From: a virus
Length of the DNA: 64,000 nt
Virus record (IMG/VR): IMGVR_UViG_3300046516_001816
Span: 1 to 64,000 of that record
Strand: one strand, 5' to 3'
Part shown: in pieces, positions 8,422-20,100 of the stretch
Numbering within the stretch: the stretch's first letter is position 1
Layout of the letters: each line of letters opens with the position of its first letter
Made by a program: the position numbers and the translations under genes
Notes under the pieces: generated by a model
Told to the model about the DNA's origin: nothing
The model's database searches: none
What the model saw: only the letters and a program-made list of their open reading frames with translations

Positions 8422-8958
8422 ATGAGAAAATGGATTCTACACTGGAAGGCCTGGTGGATGCGACGCCAGTACCTGAAAGTGCGCTTGCTCAACCCGAAGC
8501 TCACGGACCATCAAGCCGCCCGGGAAACGCTGGAAGCCTTGCTCGGTCATCTGAGCGAAGTGCCGTTCCAGCATTTTCACAAGGATGCGGTGATTGGCGT
8601 GGAGCTGAAAGTCTTCTACAAGACGATCGACGAGTATCGTCAGGAGATGAAAGCGCTCTCGGGCCGCTTGCTCAATGAACAAATGATCCAGACCGCCTGG
8701 GCTGACCAGACGGAAAAAGAAGTCGCCATGGACCGGTTCCTCACCTCCAAGGACGGCTTCTACCTGGACGTCGTCGACGCGATTCATGGATTCAAACATG
8801 AAGCGCTGGTGCTCTGTGCCCTCATGCAGAAAAGCGATCAAGCCAAGTTTGGCGTGCATGAACACAACCGCCGCATGCTGCTCAAGTTTATGGCTAACTT
8901 GCGCACGGTGACGGTGCACCTGATCGACACCAGCCACAGCCTGTCCCCACAGGCCTGA
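8422..8958 (+). CDS. Helical protein of unknown function
   Basis: 178 residues. ATG 8422 has AGGAG five bases upstream, preferred over ATG 8356. The N-terminus is basic and Trp-rich (residues 1-16, WILHWKAWWMRR), possibly amphipathic and membrane- or nucleic-acid-binding. The rest is helical with His/Phe-rich stretches (VPFQHFHKD, GVHEHNRRMLLKFM). No family recognised. Confidence 0.7.
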   Translation: MRKWILHWKAWWMRRQYLKVRLLNPKLTDHQAARETLEALLGHLSEVPFQHFHKDAVIGVELKVFYKTIDEYRQEMKALSGRLLNEQMIQTAWADQTEKEVAMDRFLTSKDGFYLDVVDAIHGFKHEALVLCALMQKSDQAKFGVHEHNRRMLLKFMANLRTVTVHLIDTSHSLSPQA

Positions 8959-9006
8959 TGGCAATAAATAAACTAAACCAAGCAGGATTAAACCAAGGAA
9001 AGAATC

Positions 9007-9693
9007 ATGGCACGCAATCAGCTGATGCGTATCTTGAATCGCAAAGATAAAGGAGCGTCACGCGCGTATGGCGTCGGCGGCGTCCTCTCCCGTCTGTGGG
9101 CCCAGATGCTCACGGACTTGGATGTCAATGTAGCGCGCTGGAATGACTACATGCATTCATTTGTGACCGACCCCGGCAATGGGTATCCGCCTACCAAAAA
9201 CGGGCAGACCAGTGCACGCGGGAATCTCACTAAAGAATTCTCACGGCCTCAGATGACCTTTAAGGTCTTTATGAAGGCCCTGCGGTTCTTGAAAGTAATC
9301 CGTGTCGAGATTGCAATCAAATGTCATTACATGGATCGGCCGCCTAGCACGCACGGCACGGAAGTCAACTTTCGCGTCCCGTCCCAGCCTGCGACCACCT
9401 TCATGGAGGACATCAGTCGTCTGAACTCGCCGGAACCCGAGATTCCTCGATACAGTGAGGAAGAAGATGACGAATTCGTGCGAGACATGCTCTCGCTGCT
9501 GTCCAACCCTTTCATGTTCCCGTTCCCGGACGAGGACGTATCGGATCAGGACTTTGAAATCATCCGACCGCAATTTGGGACCACCTCCCAGCCGGCCGAG
9601 GACTTTGGAGGTAATCGTCTAGCACAGATTGCCTACAAGCAGTACCTGGCCGACAAACAACAAATGGAATTTGATCATGAAGAACGCTCCTGA
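9007..9693 (+). CDS. Protein of unknown function with acidic C-terminus
   Basis: 228 residues, ATG 9007 with AAGGAAAG upstream. Residues 1-115 are basic and globular-looking (RIEVAIKCHY-type strands, FKVFMKALRFLKVI helix); residues 140-190 are acidic (SEEEDDEFVRDM, PDEDVSDQD). The split into a basic head and an acidic tail suggests binding to another phage protein or nucleic acid, but nothing is recognised. It overlaps the next gene by 17 bases. Confidence 0.7.
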   Translation: MARNQLMRILNRKDKGASRAYGVGGVLSRLWAQMLTDLDVNVARWNDYMHSFVTDPGNGYPPTKNGQTSARGNLTKEFSRPQMTFKVFMKALRFLKVIRVEIAIKCHYMDRPPSTHGTEVNFRVPSQPATTFMEDISRLNSPEPEIPRYSEEEDDEFVRDMLSLLSNPFMFPFPDEDVSDQDFEIIRPQFGTTSQPAEDFGGNRLAQIAYKQYLADKQQMEFDHEERS

Positions 9694-10231
9694 GAAGCGC
9701 ACGGCCGCGCTGCTGATGCCGAAGGAAAAGCCGCTGCCCGAGTTCGATGGGAAGAAACACATCAACATCGCAGTGGACGCGGCGACGGAATTGGGGCGAA
9801 TGCTCACGCACTTTGCTTCGACACAGTTTATCCATCCCCTCTACGGTCCATTCAAAACCATGGAGGGCTTCTGGCACTTTATCAAGTGTGAAGAGCAGGA
9901 CGATCTGTTCCGCACGCTCTCCGCTTCGCGGGCCAAAAGCCATGCGAAGACGAAGAAAACTGTGTTCCGTGAAAACTTCATCGACATCATTCATGAAGCG
10001 AACTTCTACAAGATCGAGCAGACGCCCGGCTTGAAGGAGCTCATGGTCGAATCCAGCTTGCCGTTTACGTACTACTACATCTTCGGGCCCGAGAAGGTCC
10101 AGGTGTTTCCGAAGCAAGCCGAATGGCTGTGCGCGGGCTTCGAGGAGATCCGCCGCCTGATGAAGGCGGGTCAGGAATACCCGAAGCAACCGAAGGTGTC
10201 GTTTGCGGAACAACAACCGGCGACGGTCTAA
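9677..10231 (+). CDS. NADAR-like (YbiA-type) protein
   Basis: 184 residues from ATG 9677. The pattern after residue 50 (PLYGPFKTMEGFWHFIK) aligns with the YbiA/NADAR motif in which the Glu of P-T-V-E-H is catalytic; here this is E63. The following ASRAKSHAKTKK matches the family's SPxxAKxxG helix, and the C-terminal LKELMV...LCAGFEEIRRLM resembles the family's last helices. Known NADAR proteins act on ADP-ribose or riboflavin-pathway N-glycosides, and some reverse guanine ADP-ribosylation, opposing DarT-type toxins. An anti-defence role here is inference. It ends at a strong terminator. Confidence 0.6.
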   Translation: MKNAPEKRTAALLMPKEKPLPEFDGKKHINIAVDAATELGRMLTHFASTQFIHPLYGPFKTMEGFWHFIKCEEQDDLFRTLSASRAKSHAKTKKTVFRENFIDIIHEANFYKIEQTPGLKELMVESSLPFTYYYIFGPEKVQVFPKQAEWLCAGFEEIRRLMKAGQEYPKQPKVSFAEQQPATV

Positions 10232-10246
10232 ACCGACACAGAGAAA

Positions 10247-10277
10247 AGGGAGGGCCTTCGGGCTCTCTCTTTTTTTT
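10247..10277 (+). terminator. Rho-independent terminator
   Basis: A 10-bp stem (10247-10256 with 10261-10270) closes on a TTCG tetraloop and runs into a T-tract. Classical intrinsic terminator. Confidence 0.9.
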
Positions 10278-10295
10278 GTCTGCTAGGAGCGGGCA

Positions 10296-11852
10296 ATGCC
10301 ATCCAACATTATTGCAAGACCCACATTTCAGACGGGACCTCGGGATAACCTGATTACCGTCGACGTCTTCACCGGCACCTCCGGGGGGATTGTCAATTCG
10401 ATTAAAGCGCTTTCGCAAAAGTACGATGTCGATTTGATCGGCATGTTGCGCGCGGGGGCAGCTGTCGCCCAAGCGATTCCCGTGATTGAAGGGATTGCGC
10501 ACGGCAAACTGTTGATGAATCCGCAAGCGGCGATTGCACGGCTACTCACCGCCTCCAACACCTTGGTCGGGGCCCTGGGGGGTCCGATCAATGCCCTGAA
10601 CAGTACCTTCAGTGCGCTCTCGGCCGACGTACAAGCTGGCATTGCTGCGGCCGGTCAAGTGGTCGGGGAAGTGGAAGTGGCCATTGGCGGGGTGGTCTCC
10701 AGTGTGGTCAATGGTGCCATTGGTGACATCCAGGCGCTGGGCGGACTGATCAACCAGTTCGCGGGCGGCAATGGTTTTCTGATGGTGGACGTGCAGGCAC
10801 TCGGAGGCTTTGCCGCCGGCGTGATTAACGAATGTGCCCGCTACGGGATCTCGGGTGCGTTTGCCCAGATGACCAAGAACATCACCGACCCGCGCGTGCT
10901 CAATGCCATCATTGGGTCGACCCTGCCCAACCTGATTTCGGCCTCCGATATTGGAGGCTTGCAGGCGCTGGCCAACGTCGCCAACGTCGTGGGTATTGGC
11001 GCGATCAATCCGCGGATGTTGCCGCAGTTCACCCGGGCGTATGTTCGGATTGGCTCAGGCAGTGTTCAACAGGCCACCCCGTACCAGGACAGTCAGAACT
11101 GGAACGACATGATGGACTGTTACGACACGGCGCAACCGGACTGGAACGTAGCCAGTCGGGCAGGCGACGATCCGAGCGATCCGACCTTGGATATCACCGC
11201 GCTGCAAAACGGCACGGAAGATTTCAATGCGGCGCTCTCGGCAGGGGTGTACAACAACTCGGCCTCGGCGAGCCCGGACGACAATACGCATTTCTATGCG
11301 CTCGCGCCGCTCTATGAGGACACGGACGTCAATCAGCAAATGAAGGACGCCTATCCGAATAGCTATATCGATCCCGCGCTGCGCTCCACCGATCAAGTTA
11401 TCGATCCGCGGCAAGTGCAAAACGATACCACCCCCGCAGTGGATGCGTCCACCAGTGAGACAGCGTATCAGCCGTCGACCAGTGTGACGAATCAAATACC
11501 GGTCAAGCGGGCAGACGGCACCATCAACTCGGCCCAAAAAGCCAAGGAGATGGCCATGGGGTATAACAGCGGAGCGCTCGTGTTTGACGACAATGAAGCA
11601 CCGCAGAACTCCACTGCTACGAATGATTCGGTGGCTGATACGCCCTCGCCCGTCACGTTCTCGCGTAACGGCAAGACGTATATGACCATTACCGGGGGTC
11701 AGGATCGGGGCACGTATCAGATCGAGCCCAACACTACCGGTCAGCAGGCGCAGGCTAATTCGATTAACTGGGGTCAGGGGTATTGGCACAGCGACGAGAA
11801 GTATCTGTACAATCCCGTCGATGCGACCACCTTGCAACCGGTTAAGAACTAA
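10296..11852 (+). CDS. Virion/tail structural protein (inferred)
   Basis: 518 residues, ATG 10296 with TAGGAG upstream. The N-terminal half (residues 40-230) is Gly/Ala/Val-rich and strongly hydrophobic, with repeated small-residue helices (AAGQVVGEVEVAIGGVVSSVV, split over residues ~115-140); this resembles the membrane-active segments of tail proteins. The C-terminal half (residues 250-518) is Asp/Asn/Thr/Gln-rich, low in hydrophobics, probably extended or disordered. No enzyme motif. Its neighbours are the 717-residue protein and the giant tail protein, which supports a tail role. Confidence 0.6.
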   Translation: MPSNIIARPTFQTGPRDNLITVDVFTGTSGGIVNSIKALSQKYDVDLIGMLRAGAAVAQAIPVIEGIAHGKLLMNPQAAIARLLTASNTLVGALGGPINALNSTFSALSADVQAGIAAAGQVVGEVEVAIGGVVSSVVNGAIGDIQALGGLINQFAGGNGFLMVDVQALGGFAAGVINECARYGISGAFAQMTKNITDPRVLNAIIGSTLPNLISASDIGGLQALANVANVVGIGAINPRMLPQFTRAYVRIGSGSVQQATPYQDSQNWNDMMDCYDTAQPDWNVASRAGDDPSDPTLDITALQNGTEDFNAALSAGVYNNSASASPDDNTHFYALAPLYEDTDVNQQMKDAYPNSYIDPALRSTDQVIDPRQVQNDTTPAVDASTSETAYQPSTSVTNQIPVKRADGTINSAQKAKEMAMGYNSGALVFDDNEAPQNSTATNDSVADTPSPVTFSRNGKTYMTITGGQDRGTYQIEPNTTGQQAQANSINWGQGYWHSDEKYLYNPVDATTLQPVKN

Positions 11853-11870
11853 GCGCTGCATCACCTCACG

Positions 11871-11912
11871 GCATAAAGGCCCGGGCGCTGGCCCGGGCTT
11901 CTATGCTGTCTT
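11871..11912. terminator. Bidirectional terminator with GGCATAA / CTATGC flanks
   Basis: GCCCGGGC (11879-11886) and GCCCGGGC (11891-11898) pair around GCTG. The stem is flanked by GGCATAAA on the left and TTCTATGCTGTC plus a T-run on the right, so both convergent genes get a tagged terminator. Confidence 0.9.
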
Positions 11913-11918
11913 TCTTTT

Positions 11919-14072
11919 TTAGTTGTTCGGCACGCCTTGGAAATACATCTTGATAAAGCGTGACGGCAACGCATCGCCCATGAAGGAGGCAAAGTGGGAC
12001 GGCGTCAACCAGCTGCGCCACTGTTGCATCTGCATGGTGAGGTTGAGTTTGAAACGACGGAACGAGTAGATCTGATCCGCAAGCCCGAGCCCGCCCAGCA
12101 CCGCCATGTAATCGGCAAATGGCGTGTCGCCATCAAAGAGCCCGTTCAGTGAGGTGACGGCATTCACGGCGGCATCGCCGACCGCCCCCACCGCGGAGAG
12201 TGCTGCACCCCCCGTCTCCGACTGACTGACGACGTTGTCCTTGACGCCCCCATTCACGTCCGAGGTGCCCGCAGCGTCATTGACCAACCCACTCACGGCT
12301 CCCGTGACCGCTCCGCCTGCCATGCCCAACGCGCCCAAGAACGACGACGCAGCACTGGTCATGCCTTGGGTAATCGGCAGATACACCAGGTTCGAAAGAT
12401 CAAGCACCGTGAAGGTCACATCAATGGCCATGGCGTTGCCATCGTCATCGAAAGGCAGGTTGGCTGTGCCCCGTTGCACCGAGAGACTGTCAATCATGCC
12501 GAGGCGAATCTGGCAGCGACCCCGGTCATAGAGCTCACAGATAAACGGTGAGTTATACGACTGCGGACCCGTGGCCAAGGGCAGCGCGCCGGCGAGCAAC
12601 ATCGCGAGCGGCACGTACAGATTCGTGAGCTGCGAGATCGGGTTGCCGTACGGGCTCACCAGATTGATAGTGTACGACGAGCGCGAGAGTTGCGCGGTGG
12701 CTGACGCCCAGTGTTTGGGAATATCCACAAACGCCGAGCCACCGAGGGCAGCCAGCCCCGACATCCCAAAGCCATCCGCCACCCCCGAGATCAAGTCCTT
12801 CATGCCGTCGAGTGCGTGCCCCACGACCTTACCCATAAAGCCATCACTGATGTCGCCATCTTCGATGTCAAAACGGGTGGACCGTGATTGACTGGCCATG
12901 CTGTTGATCTTGCTGGCGAGGGCCGAGTCTTCCGCGCCGTTACCAAAGGTGTCGGTAACCGCACCCGTGGCATTGACCCGGAACGACACGAAGGCCCCGC
13001 CCTCATCCAACTCAGACTGATAAAACGCCCCCAAGCTATTGAGGTTCGGTCCATTGGTGTCAATCGCTTCGGTGCCTGCGGAGTTATTGCTGTCGTTGGA
13101 GATCAGCTCATTGGCACTCGCCACCTGAGAGGCCGGCACACTGAACCAGTTCTTCAGATAGACCAAGAAGTCGGTCTTGTTGGTATCCTGCAAGGTGGAG
13201 GCCGGACCAAACACACTTTGCAACCCCTTCTGAAGATTGGCTGACGCATTGTCGCTAAAGACCTGCGAGTACAGCTGCATCTGCTTGCGCTCGAGGCGCT
13301 TGGCACGGTTGGCCAATGCATACACGTCCACCCCACCGCCAGCAAAGAAGATATCCGGCAACAAGTCATGCATCTTCTGCAACCCGCTCTTATCGAACTG
13401 GTAGCTGTCCGCAATGCTGTTGGTATTGACCGAGGAGACGTCCGGGTCACCGCCCACCGGGTCATCGTAGTTGCTACCCGACAGCGCACGCGGCACAATG
13501 CCTCGGTTCACAGCGATCTGGTTGACGATGGTTTGCACCACCTGCCAATACACCGGCATCGTGGGCTTGAGGTAGTAGTACTTGGTCGAGGGCTTGCCCG
13601 CAAAGAACTTAAACGCCATGCCTGCCAAGTGAATGGCCAGCAGCTTCCAGCTCATTACCGAGACGACAAAGCCCACCGCGCGACCGATGTTGTACAGCAA
13701 GCCGGTGGCGTCGCGCCCCGTGCGCGCCAACACGCCGGCGCCCGTGTTATAGAAGTGCGTGAAGAACTGCGTCATCGAGTTAAACTGCGGCACCCCAAAA
13801 CGCAGATGGATGATCTGATTGTGATCGTCGATCGCTTCGGAGTAATACACGCCCATGCTCTTACCACCCTGAAAGCGCGTGCTGGCTTTGGGGTCGGCAT
13901 AGCGTGTGAACTGCGGGGGCGGGTTGATACAATGATTCCCACCCGGTGTGGTATCCGTGTACTTCAAAGACGCGCTGGTGAAAAAGCGATTCGCTTTGTC
14001 AATCGCCTCCAAGTCAGTCGAATTCAACAGAAAGGACTGCTTCATCCAGCTTGTGTTAGTTGCAGTAGCCAT
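11919..14072 (-). CDS. Large virion structural protein (inferred)
   Basis: 717 residues, ATG 14072 preceded by AAGGAGG. Residues 130-160 hold a hydrophobic stretch (VGFVVSVMSWKLLAIHLAGM) and a Gly/Ala/Val-rich region returns near residues 565-650, where small-residue helices alternate with Asp/Asn-rich linkers. The last 40 residues are Trp/Phe-rich. No catalytic motif. It lies directly downstream of the giant tail protein gene on the same strand, separated by that gene's terminator, and its composition resembles tail proteins of phiKZ relatives. Exact place in the virion unknown. Confidence 0.6.
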   Translation of the reverse strand: MATATNTSWMKQSFLLNSTDLEAIDKANRFFTSASLKYTDTTPGGNHCINPPPQFTRYADPKASTRFQGGKSMGVYYSEAIDDHNQIIHLRFGVPQFNSMTQFFTHFYNTGAGVLARTGRDATGLLYNIGRAVGFVVSVMSWKLLAIHLAGMAFKFFAGKPSTKYYYLKPTMPVYWQVVQTIVNQIAVNRGIVPRALSGSNYDDPVGGDPDVSSVNTNSIADSYQFDKSGLQKMHDLLPDIFFAGGGVDVYALANRAKRLERKQMQLYSQVFSDNASANLQKGLQSVFGPASTLQDTNKTDFLVYLKNWFSVPASQVASANELISNDSNNSAGTEAIDTNGPNLNSLGAFYQSELDEGGAFVSFRVNATGAVTDTFGNGAEDSALASKINSMASQSRSTRFDIEDGDISDGFMGKVVGHALDGMKDLISGVADGFGMSGLAALGGSAFVDIPKHWASATAQLSRSSYTINLVSPYGNPISQLTNLYVPLAMLLAGALPLATGPQSYNSPFICELYDRGRCQIRLGMIDSLSVQRGTANLPFDDDGNAMAIDVTFTVLDLSNLVYLPITQGMTSAASSFLGALGMAGGAVTGAVSGLVNDAAGTSDVNGGVKDNVVSQSETGGAALSAVGAVGDAAVNAVTSLNGLFDGDTPFADYMAVLGGLGLADQIYSFRRFKLNLTMQMQQWRSWLTPSHFASFMGDALPSRFIKMYFQGVPNN

Positions 14073-14101
14073 GGGCTACCTCCTTGATTGTCACCGCAAA
14101 A

Positions 14102-14137
14102 TAAAAGGCAGGCAGGAGCCGAAGCCCCCACCTGCCT
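14102..14137 (-). terminator. Intrinsic terminator of the giant tail gene
   Basis: Read on the minus strand, a 14-bp stem with G-T pairs (14124-14137 with 14106-14119) closes on a TTCG loop and is followed by TTTTATTTT. It lies just past the stop of the 14148 gene. Confidence 0.9.
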
Positions 14138-14147
14138 CACTACATCA

Positions 14148-17100
14148 TTAAACCATCTTGCTCATGGAGACAGGTGGCTTTACCATCTGCTGCATTTGCG
14201 GTTGCGGCTTGCTACTCACATTCGGATTCGGTGCTTGTGACGACTCGTCCGAGGCGGGTTGCCCTTTCTGAATGTCCGCCAGCATCGCGTAGATGTTCTT
14301 GAGGACATCACGGGATTCAGTCTGAATACCCAACTGCTTATTCAGTACATCCCCCACGTTGCCCATCACGGCCATCTTATCCTCATGCTGCGCTTGCTGC
14401 ACCGCGGCGATCTGCTGCGCGGGTGAACGACGCACCGCTTGCGCGGAGCCCAAACCAAAACCAAACGGATTGTTATCCGGTGCACTGCCGCTATTCTGGC
14501 CGTACATCTTGGTCTTGCCAGCTGCGCCCTCTGACGATCCGCTGTCAGCCGGTGCGGCATTGGTTTGCACCGCAGGCGTCGGTGTGCCCGTAGCAGCGGG
14601 ACTGGGTGCGGCCCCTGACGGTGCGTTGCCGGCAGCGGCAGAAGACTTCGCCACGGCGGCCTTTTGAGCATCCGTGAGCTCCGGGGTCGCCTTGTTCTTA
14701 CCCTGGAAGAACTTGTCATCGCTCTTGCTGTCCGCACCGGCCAGACCCGCATTGCCATGACCCGCATCGTTCTTGCTCGATACGGTGGTGACCCCCGTTG
14801 CCCCGGCGTCCGGCTTACCGTCCTTACCGTCAGCTGCCCCGTCCGCATTCAGCTTCCCAGCCTTCGCGTCCGCCAGATACTTCTGGAACTTCGACTGACG
14901 ATCATCCAAGCCGTTGAGTCCGCCGTTCACTGCATAGGTGACGTTCTTCACATCGCCCGCTTGTGCCGCGGAGCTCGACACCCGATCCTTCCAGTACGCC
15001 ACCGCCAACTGCGCGGCCACCTTCGGATCCGACGCCAGGTCCGGATTGTTGAGCAGATCCACCCCGATCATCTTGCCGTAACGGGCGTAGTTTGCCTTAC
15101 CCGTCAACTGCACGACGCCACGGCCTCGGTACTTAAAGCCATCACCCGGATCGGTGTTGCCCATCTTGCGGCCAAACTTCCCACCGTAGATCACGTTCGC
15201 AATGGCTTCTGCGCCTTGACCGGCCAGATCGTTCGAGCTTACGCCTGCTTCGCGCAGACGCGGACCGAAGAGCTTATCCAGCACCGACGGTTTGTAGTTC
15301 AGATTTTCCGAGAGCGACTTAAAACCACCGCTCTCATGGTCCATCTGCGCCATAAACATCGCCTGCTCGGTTGGGTTGGTAATGCCGGCTTTCGCCAACG
15401 CTGCCATCACCGCATCCTTCACCTGCTTGGCGCTGCCCGTGACGGCCTTGTAGGCTTTACCCAGCGTCGCCCCAAAACCCTTCATCGAGTCACCGACGCC
15501 GGAGACGACGGCCTTGCCCTTGTCGTAAGCATTGCCCAACGCGGTCTTCGCCTTGTTATAGACGTTGCTCACGGCGGTCTTTGCCCCATTCCAGGCATTG
15601 CCCAGCGTCTCTTTCATCGAGTCCAAGAAGCTCTTCCCGTTGGTCTGCTCCTTGCGCTGATCGGTCCAGCCCTTACCCCCGTCACCCGCTTCCACGGACT
15701 TCGGCTTCTTCTCGGTTTTCGTCTTGTCCGTCACGCCGTCATTAAGCGTCTTGGCCGAGACCTTGTCGTTCAGGAAGTCCATGATCTGTTCCACCGACTT
15801 TTGGTCCGTGTTCAGTTCATAGTTCTGCCACGGACTGTCCGTGATCTCCCAGACCGACTTGCCCTCAGGCGACTTCGACGCCACAATCAGCGGCGCCAAC
15901 TTCGCAGCGACCATCGGCTCCATCATGGTCTGATGGATATCCTTCTTGCCCGTGGCCTTCATGAGCGAACCCACGTAGGTCAGGTAAGTCGGCAAGAAGC
16001 GCCGCATGAACCACGCCACCCAGCGATAGGCGACCGTGTTATGCGTGCCGGAGACCCCGAAGCTCGCGCCCACTTGCTTGAGCACGTCATGCGGATCCCC
16101 AGTGAAGCGACACTGATAGTCGTTCAGCTTCTTATCCACGGCGATCAAGGGCAGGCAGACCTCTTCCAGCGTCTTCAAGGTGGTGACCTTATCCTGCTCG
16201 AGCGCCTTCAACCCGTAGGTCCGGAACCGCAGCGAGGACAGGGCGTCCACCTTGTTCTCGATCTTGGTAAGCGTCGGGCTGATCCCCACCGAAGCGGTCG
16301 TCTTCCCCGTCTTCTTCGGATCGTCCTTCTTCTTATCAAAGAGCCCACCCAGCCAATGCAAGCCCATGGCCGCCCAGCCCACGGGCGTGTACTTCAGGAA
16401 CTTGCCATACCCACGGGCGAGTTTCTCCATCGTGGTTTGTGGCTTGACCTTGCCGTCCTTATCCTTAGCCGGTTCACGACCGAGGATACCATCCATGATG
16501 CTCGAGCCCAGCTTCTTGATCGTCCCCTTAAGGTCCGATTCCTTCTCGATGGTTTTACGGGCTTCGGCCACCAACGCCGCAACTTCTTTGCGACCTGCCT
16601 TCAGGCCATCCTTGCCGTGGATAAAGAACACGTGCCAGGTATGCCAGGGTGATTCGTCAAAGCCGTAGGGACCGGCAGGATTCGCAATTGCTGACAGGAA
16701 CTTGAGTTTCAGTTCCTTATCCATCTTGTCAACGTTCTTCAGGCTCGCCTTGGGATCGACGCCATGCAGCGCCGTCATCGTGGTCAAGAACACCGGCTTA
16801 AAGCGCAGCGAGAACCATTGCAACCAGCTGCGCAGGTCCTGCTTATTGTTCTTGTCCACGCCAAACGGACCAAACGCTTCATCGGCACTGAATTTCTTCT
16901 TGTCGAGCTGCGCTTTGCCGTTCTCGTCGTAGATCACGTGCTTGAGCATGCTTTCTTCAAACTCACGCAAGTCGTTGACCTTTTCCCAGTCATCAGGCAT
17001 CACACCGTACTGCGCCATCCGTACGGCCTCCAGCGGGAGCACCTTCTTGCTCATCGCATGCTTGATGCCCTTGTAGCTGGCCCGAAGCCCCAAGCCCGCC

Positions 17101-20100
17101 ACGGTTACTGCCGCTGCCCCCAGGACCACCGGGGACGCAATAATCCCAGCGACTGCCGTGGCCGCCATGCCTAAGCCTGCGGCCAGGACGGACCCCAGAC
17201 CCAACTCCAGACCGAGGCCTGCAATCGTGCCTTCGGCGCCTGCGGCCAGCGCGCCGGTGCCGGCGGCAGCAGCCCCTGACCCCGCTGCGGTCGTGGCCGC
17301 CCCTGCGGCGGCTTCAATGCCCGTGGTCGCTGCGGCCCGCGTCGCGACCTGAGCTGCCGTGCGTCCTGCAAATTTCCCGAAGAGCTTCTTGCCTGCCAAC
17401 TTGGCCGCTTGCGTGCCGGCGTAGTCCGTGACGGCATCCTTCCCCGCCTTGATTGCAGCATGACCCTTGTCCTTGGCTTTCGCGAGTTCCTCCGCATCTT
17501 CCAACAAGGTGGCCAGCGCGCCGAGCTTACCCAGTCCCTTCTTCTTGGCAAGCTTCTCAAGTGCTTTCTTGCCGAGCGTCTTGGACTTCTTGGAAGCCAG
17601 GTCTTTACCCTTCTCCCACGCATAGCCCTGGAGCGCGTCTTCGCCCTTGTCGATGGCTTGGTCCTTGATCTTTTCAAACCAGGACTTGTTCTTCTCTTTG
17701 TTCTCCTTATCCTTGTCTGCTTGGTCCTTCGCGTCTTGCTTCTTGAAGTGACCGAAGAGTCCCTTGATCCCGGCGCCAATGGAGCTCATGGTGCCAAAGA
17801 GACCCGAGCCGCCCGGATTGACACCCGAGGCTGCTTGCGCGTCCTTCTTCTCGCCCTTGAGCTTATCTTCCAGGTCTTGCCACGAACCCTTACGCTTAGG
17901 CTTGGGCAGTCGGTCTTCCAACAGATCCCGAATCTCGGTGAGACGCGTGATCATCGTCTTCGAACCCGAGAAGACAATACCGTCCTTACCGAACCAGTTA
18001 AAGAAGAACTGACCGATCGCCTCGAACGGTTTCTTGATCAGGTTGGCGGCAAACGACAGACCATCATTGACCAGTCCCTTAATCTTCAGGAACGGCTTCT
18101 TGATGGTGTCCATCACCTTCTGACCCGCGGTGCGCACCGGCTTACCCTGCCAGTCGTAGAGCCCGCCTGCCAAGTCTTCGCGCGTCAATGCCAGACGCGG
18201 GTTCTTGGGCATCGACTGATCCATAATCGGACCATCAATCTGACCCGGCCGGAACACAGGCTTACCGGTGAGCGTCGAGATATAGCCACCGGCTTTCATC
18301 GTGCGTGCCAGCAAGACCGGTTCGGACTTGCCCTTCACGTAGATGTCAATCGGCTGGTCGAGGAAGTGGACCGCGAGGTCCACGGTCTTCTTGCCCCAGT
18401 CAATCGCCTTCGGGATATAGTCAAACACCGAGCCGGAGTTGTTCCACCACTCCAGCCCCATCTTCGCAAACTTACCCAGCTTCGCGCCAAGCGCCGTGAT
18501 CAGCTTCTTGCCGCCACCGATGGTATACGCGTACTTGATGTCCTTGAGCGAGAGCACCAGGTTGTTGTTGTCGTAGATGTCTTCAATATCACCCTTGATG
18601 TCCTTGTAGGAATGGATGATATCGCCCGTCACGCGATCACGGTAATGACCCGCGCGGAGTTTCCACGCCAGCAACGCCGGTTCCTTCAAGCCCGGGATAT
18701 AGATGTCGTCCCAGCGATCGGCGAGGTTCAGCGCCTTTTGCTTACCCGAAGCGAAGAGCTTACCGGCTTGGTCGCGAATGGCCTTCGACTTCTGCCAGCC
18801 TTCCTTACCCTTATCCCACGCCCGACCCGGCAAACCGGTGACCCAGTTCTTGGCGTTCTTCACACCCTGCCAGGCACCCGACAGCGCATCGCCCACGGTC
18901 ATCTGGTACAAGCCCTTGATCTTGCTGCCCGCTTGACCCGCGCCCCCCTTCAGGCGCGACATCAGATCTTCCCCGCTGATCTGATAGTTGTTGATGGTCA
19001 TGCCGTCGCCACCGTCAAACTTCTTGCGGATCGCCGTGAGCTGCTCCAGCATTTGCTCAGCGACACTCAGACTGCTGTTGGCTTCGATCGCATGGATGAT
19101 GGCGTCTTGACCCGCGAAGTGGACTTCGCTCGCCCCGTACCCCATGCTCTCCACCAGGTGGTGGTTCTTGACGGGGCTGACCTTGCGACGACGCTGGTAA
19201 CTCGCCAGGCGCTTCTTGGCGTGACGTTCGGCCTTGTTCTGTTGCGCTTGTTGCAGATGCGTTAACGACGGCGAGGCTTGCACGCCGGACGCCCCCTTTA
19301 CGCGACCGTAGCCCCGTGCCCCACCCATCGCGACACTGAGGCGCTTCTCGGCTTCATTGACGATATGGTTGACCACACTGTTGATGTGGTTGTGGATCTC
19401 GTGGTTATACTGATCGTGCGAGTCGTGTGCCGTGTTGTAGCTACGGTTGTCGTTGCGCGTGCTGTTCGACGTCCGGTTGTGGGTGGTCGAACGGTTATCC
19501 ACCTTGGCCGTGATATTGCCCTGGCGATCGACGTAGTACGTGTCGCCCCCGTAGGTCACCGTTTGACGATGATCGTGGTTCGTCTTCGAGACGCGCTTGC
19601 CGCCCTTGATATTGGTCACCACCGAGCCCAGGCCCGAGTGCACCGCGGACTTCACGCGCTGACCAATGCCGCGACCCCGACCGTGGGTGATATGGTGACC
19701 CCCTGGTGCATGGACATTGCCGGCAAAGCCATGCATGCCCAAACCGCCTGCTGCATGGAGGGCTTGCGGATCGTAGCTACCGTCATCGAACAGATTCTGG
19801 AAGCGCTTCAGGTTGATAAAGTTGCCCGTCTTATCGAGCAGCCCCATCTCGTTGACATAGTCCCCGTAACCCGAATTCATCAGCGTCTGAATATCCGAGC
19901 GTCCATCTGGCATGCTGTAGGACAGATCGGTCATCAACTTCTGAAAGCGCATCTTGCGCGAACCGTCTTGGTCGCCCTTGAAGTAATCGCGGAACAACTG
20001 CGACATCTCCGGGCCTTGCATGTAGTGCTCGCGGTTAAAATACGTCTGGGGGGCACCCAGGCGCTCCGGCGAACCAATGCGACGATTCAGGTTGTCTTCG

